From the NCBI GenBank assembly GCA_037951105.1, contig JBAMJV010003761.1, forward strand, positions 1 through 64,000: a DNA stretch of 64,000 bases. The letters run 5' to 3'. The stretch comes from Echinarachnius parma. Taxonomy: Eukaryota > Echinodermata > Echinoidea > Clypeasteroida > Echinarachniidae. The notes below the pieces were generated by a model. That model was not told the origin of the DNA, did no database searches, and saw only the letters and a list, made by a program, of their open reading frames with translations. Shown one piece after another: positions 62,215-64,000 of this stretch. Every line of letters starts with the position of its first letter. The first letter of the stretch is position 1. The position numbers and the translations under genes were made by a program.

Positions 62215-63590
62215 TTTTGAACTAAAAGCTTGGTATATTTGTTTTATATCCCTTCTGTTTGCTCTCTATCCTTTGCATGATTATAATCATCGCACACATA
62301 TATGATTTCAATTAAACTATAAAATAATTAAAGTATAAAGGAAAACAAACCATTGATCATAGAACCATCACTGCACTATGTTCTGTTTGTGACACTGGCC
62401 CCCTTAGCGCAATAGTCCTGGCACAGAGCGCGTATTGCGCTAACTTTCCATTCATGGTTACGCGCATTAACAACTAATGCGCATCAAAGTGAATAATTAA
62501 CCCACTTTATACACACGTTTGTAATTGAATGGGAAAAATAGCTATCCGTACATTACATTTCATGAAATGAAATGAATTACTGTCACGACCATGGAAGGAC
62601 AACGATGCAAAATGTGCACCATTTTCGAAATTGTTAACTTCGAAAACCGCCATGTTATACATGAAATGCATCTCTAGAATATTTTTTGGAACTTATTGAT
62701 ATTCACGGGTAGAAATATTCTGTATTTCGTTTTAAATTACCCTTTGGGAAATCTCGTCGAGCATCTTTCGCAAGCTAAAACAAGACCTCAGTTCGCAGAG
62801 AAGCTGTTATTACATGCATCTCTATGGGCAATAACGTCATTTTTGGTATCTGCAAAAATAGTAAAAATTATATCCTACATGAATGAAATCCTGCGTGACG
62901 TCATTCATGGTATAGTAAATGCTATACCATGAATGCCGTCATAGACGCCGGGTGATCATATTGAGCCCATAGAGATGCGTGTTACTTCCCTGCGAGTAGA
63001 GGTCTTGTTTTAGCTTGCGAAAGATGCTCAACGAGATTTCTCAAAGAGTTATTTAAAAAGAAATACAGCATATTTTCACCCGTGAATATCAATAAGTTCC
63101 AAAGAATATTCTAGAGATGCATTTCATGTATAACGTAGCGGTATTCGAATTTTAAAATTCCGACAATGGTGCACATTGTGCATCGTTGTCCTTCTGTGGT
63201 CGTGACACTAATTCGTCATTTAACAATCGCCCGCGGTGTGCACTGCACTAGCTGTATGTGTAATGTACGAATAACTATTTTCTCCATACAATTACACGTG
63301 TGTAGTATGTAAAGCAGGTTAATTATTCATTTTGATGCGCGCGTTATGCATTTGGGTGCGCATTAGTAGTTAAGGCGCGTAACCATGAATGGAAAGATAG
63401 CGCAATACACGCTCTGCACTAGGGCTATTGCGCAAAGGGGGTCAGTGTCACAAACAGAAAATAGTCAGTGCAGTGATGGTTCCATGATCAATGTTTTGTT
63501 TTTCTTGATATTTTTCTTTAATTTAATTGAAATCATTTATTTTTGTTATGTTTATGATTATGCGAAGGATATAAAACAAATATATCATGC
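62215..63590. repeat. Long near-perfect palindrome of about 1.37 kb
   Basis: GACACTGGCCCCCTTAGCGC at 62391 pairs with 63438-63455, and ATTCATGGTATAG / CTATACCATGAAT meet at about 62918. The loop is only a few bases. It is probably a foldback transposon; the short open frames in it are mirror artefacts. Confidence 0.9.
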
Positions 63591-63745
63591 ACTATTTCGA
63601 GCCACTAGTGAAATTATGGATTCCTCGGTGACAGAAAAAGCACTATTTTCTTCTGGTCTATGACCCTCAGCTAGTGCTTTTCCTGTCACCTCGGAATCCA
63701 TAATTTCAACTAGAGGCTCTCAGTGCATGGTATATTTGTTTAATA
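63573..63745. repeat. Second palindrome adjoining the long one
   Basis: ATGCACTATTTCGAGCCACT pairs with the complement ending GAGGCTCTCAGTGCAT, and ATTATGGATTCC with GGAATCCATAAT; loop of about 20 bp. Confidence 0.85.
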
Positions 63746-64000
63746 TTCACCGATTTCAGATTTATAGTGAAAATAATTTTTATTGTGAGAGCGCCAATTG
63801 ACCAATCACAGTTCTAGAATACTCATGAATATTCATAGGAGGGATATAATATATCATATTAGGCACTATATAAATCAAAACTATTATTATTATTACATGC
63901 CAACCATACTGTGGTTTATTTTGTTTACTTTTCGTACTATTTAATACTTGTATATATATATATATACTTTTCTTTTTAGGAGTTACACACTTTATGTAAC

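Overview
The window is animal nuclear DNA from an intron-rich, AT-rich genome. Intron sizes, the density of small inverted-repeat transposons and the repeat families present suggest a marine invertebrate deuterostome, most likely an echinoderm such as a sea urchin. That taxonomic call is inference from repeat style and protein similarity, not from a marker gene.

Two host genes are readable exon by exon, arranged head to head. On the minus strand (19542 down to 3712, running off the left edge) lie 19 coding exons of an orthologue of SANBR/KIAA1841, the SANT- and BTB-domain regulator of class-switch recombination. They encode about 618 residues; the last roughly 100 residues expected from the vertebrate protein are not in the window. 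On the plus strand (38552 to 60066) lies a complete 20-exon orthologue of SLF1 (ANKRD32/BRCTx), the BRCT plus ankyrin factor that links RAD18 to SMC5/6 at DNA lesions. Its predicted length is 1069 residues, close to the vertebrate length of about 1058. All exon junctions were checked for reading phase. Two SANBR introns use GC-AG sites.

Region by region: 1-3.7 kb is left-edge intron with dispersed repeats; 3.7-19.6 kb is SANBR with MITEs, SINE pieces and LINE tails in its introns; 19.6-22.5 kb holds MITEs, a possible extra minus-strand exon and a CpG-rich stretch that could be a shared divergent promoter; 22.5-37.3 kb is a transposon nest; 38.5-60.1 kb is SLF1; 60.1-64 kb holds decayed copies of the SLF1 last exon, dispersed repeats and a 1.4 kb palindrome.

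Three things stand out. First, at least eleven SLF1 exons and two SANBR exons have one or more decayed tandem copies of part of themselves in an adjacent intron or 3' flank, one of which (45994-46082) is still open and splice-competent. Second, the transposon nest contains families with GGGCAATTCC or GGGTCATTCC ends, all flanked by 4-bp target duplications (ACCA, AACA, TATA, CATT); two of them carry many copies of family-specific 13-mers (GTAACGGAATTAC, GTAACGCCGTGAC). Third, three non-autonomous Helentron-like elements share one plan: palindromic 5' end, short microsatellite, tandem array of 323, 156 or about 140 bp units, and an inverted copy of the 5' arm near the 3' end; two of these end in a hairpin plus CTAG. 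No tRNA, rRNA, CRISPR or prokaryotic feature was found.
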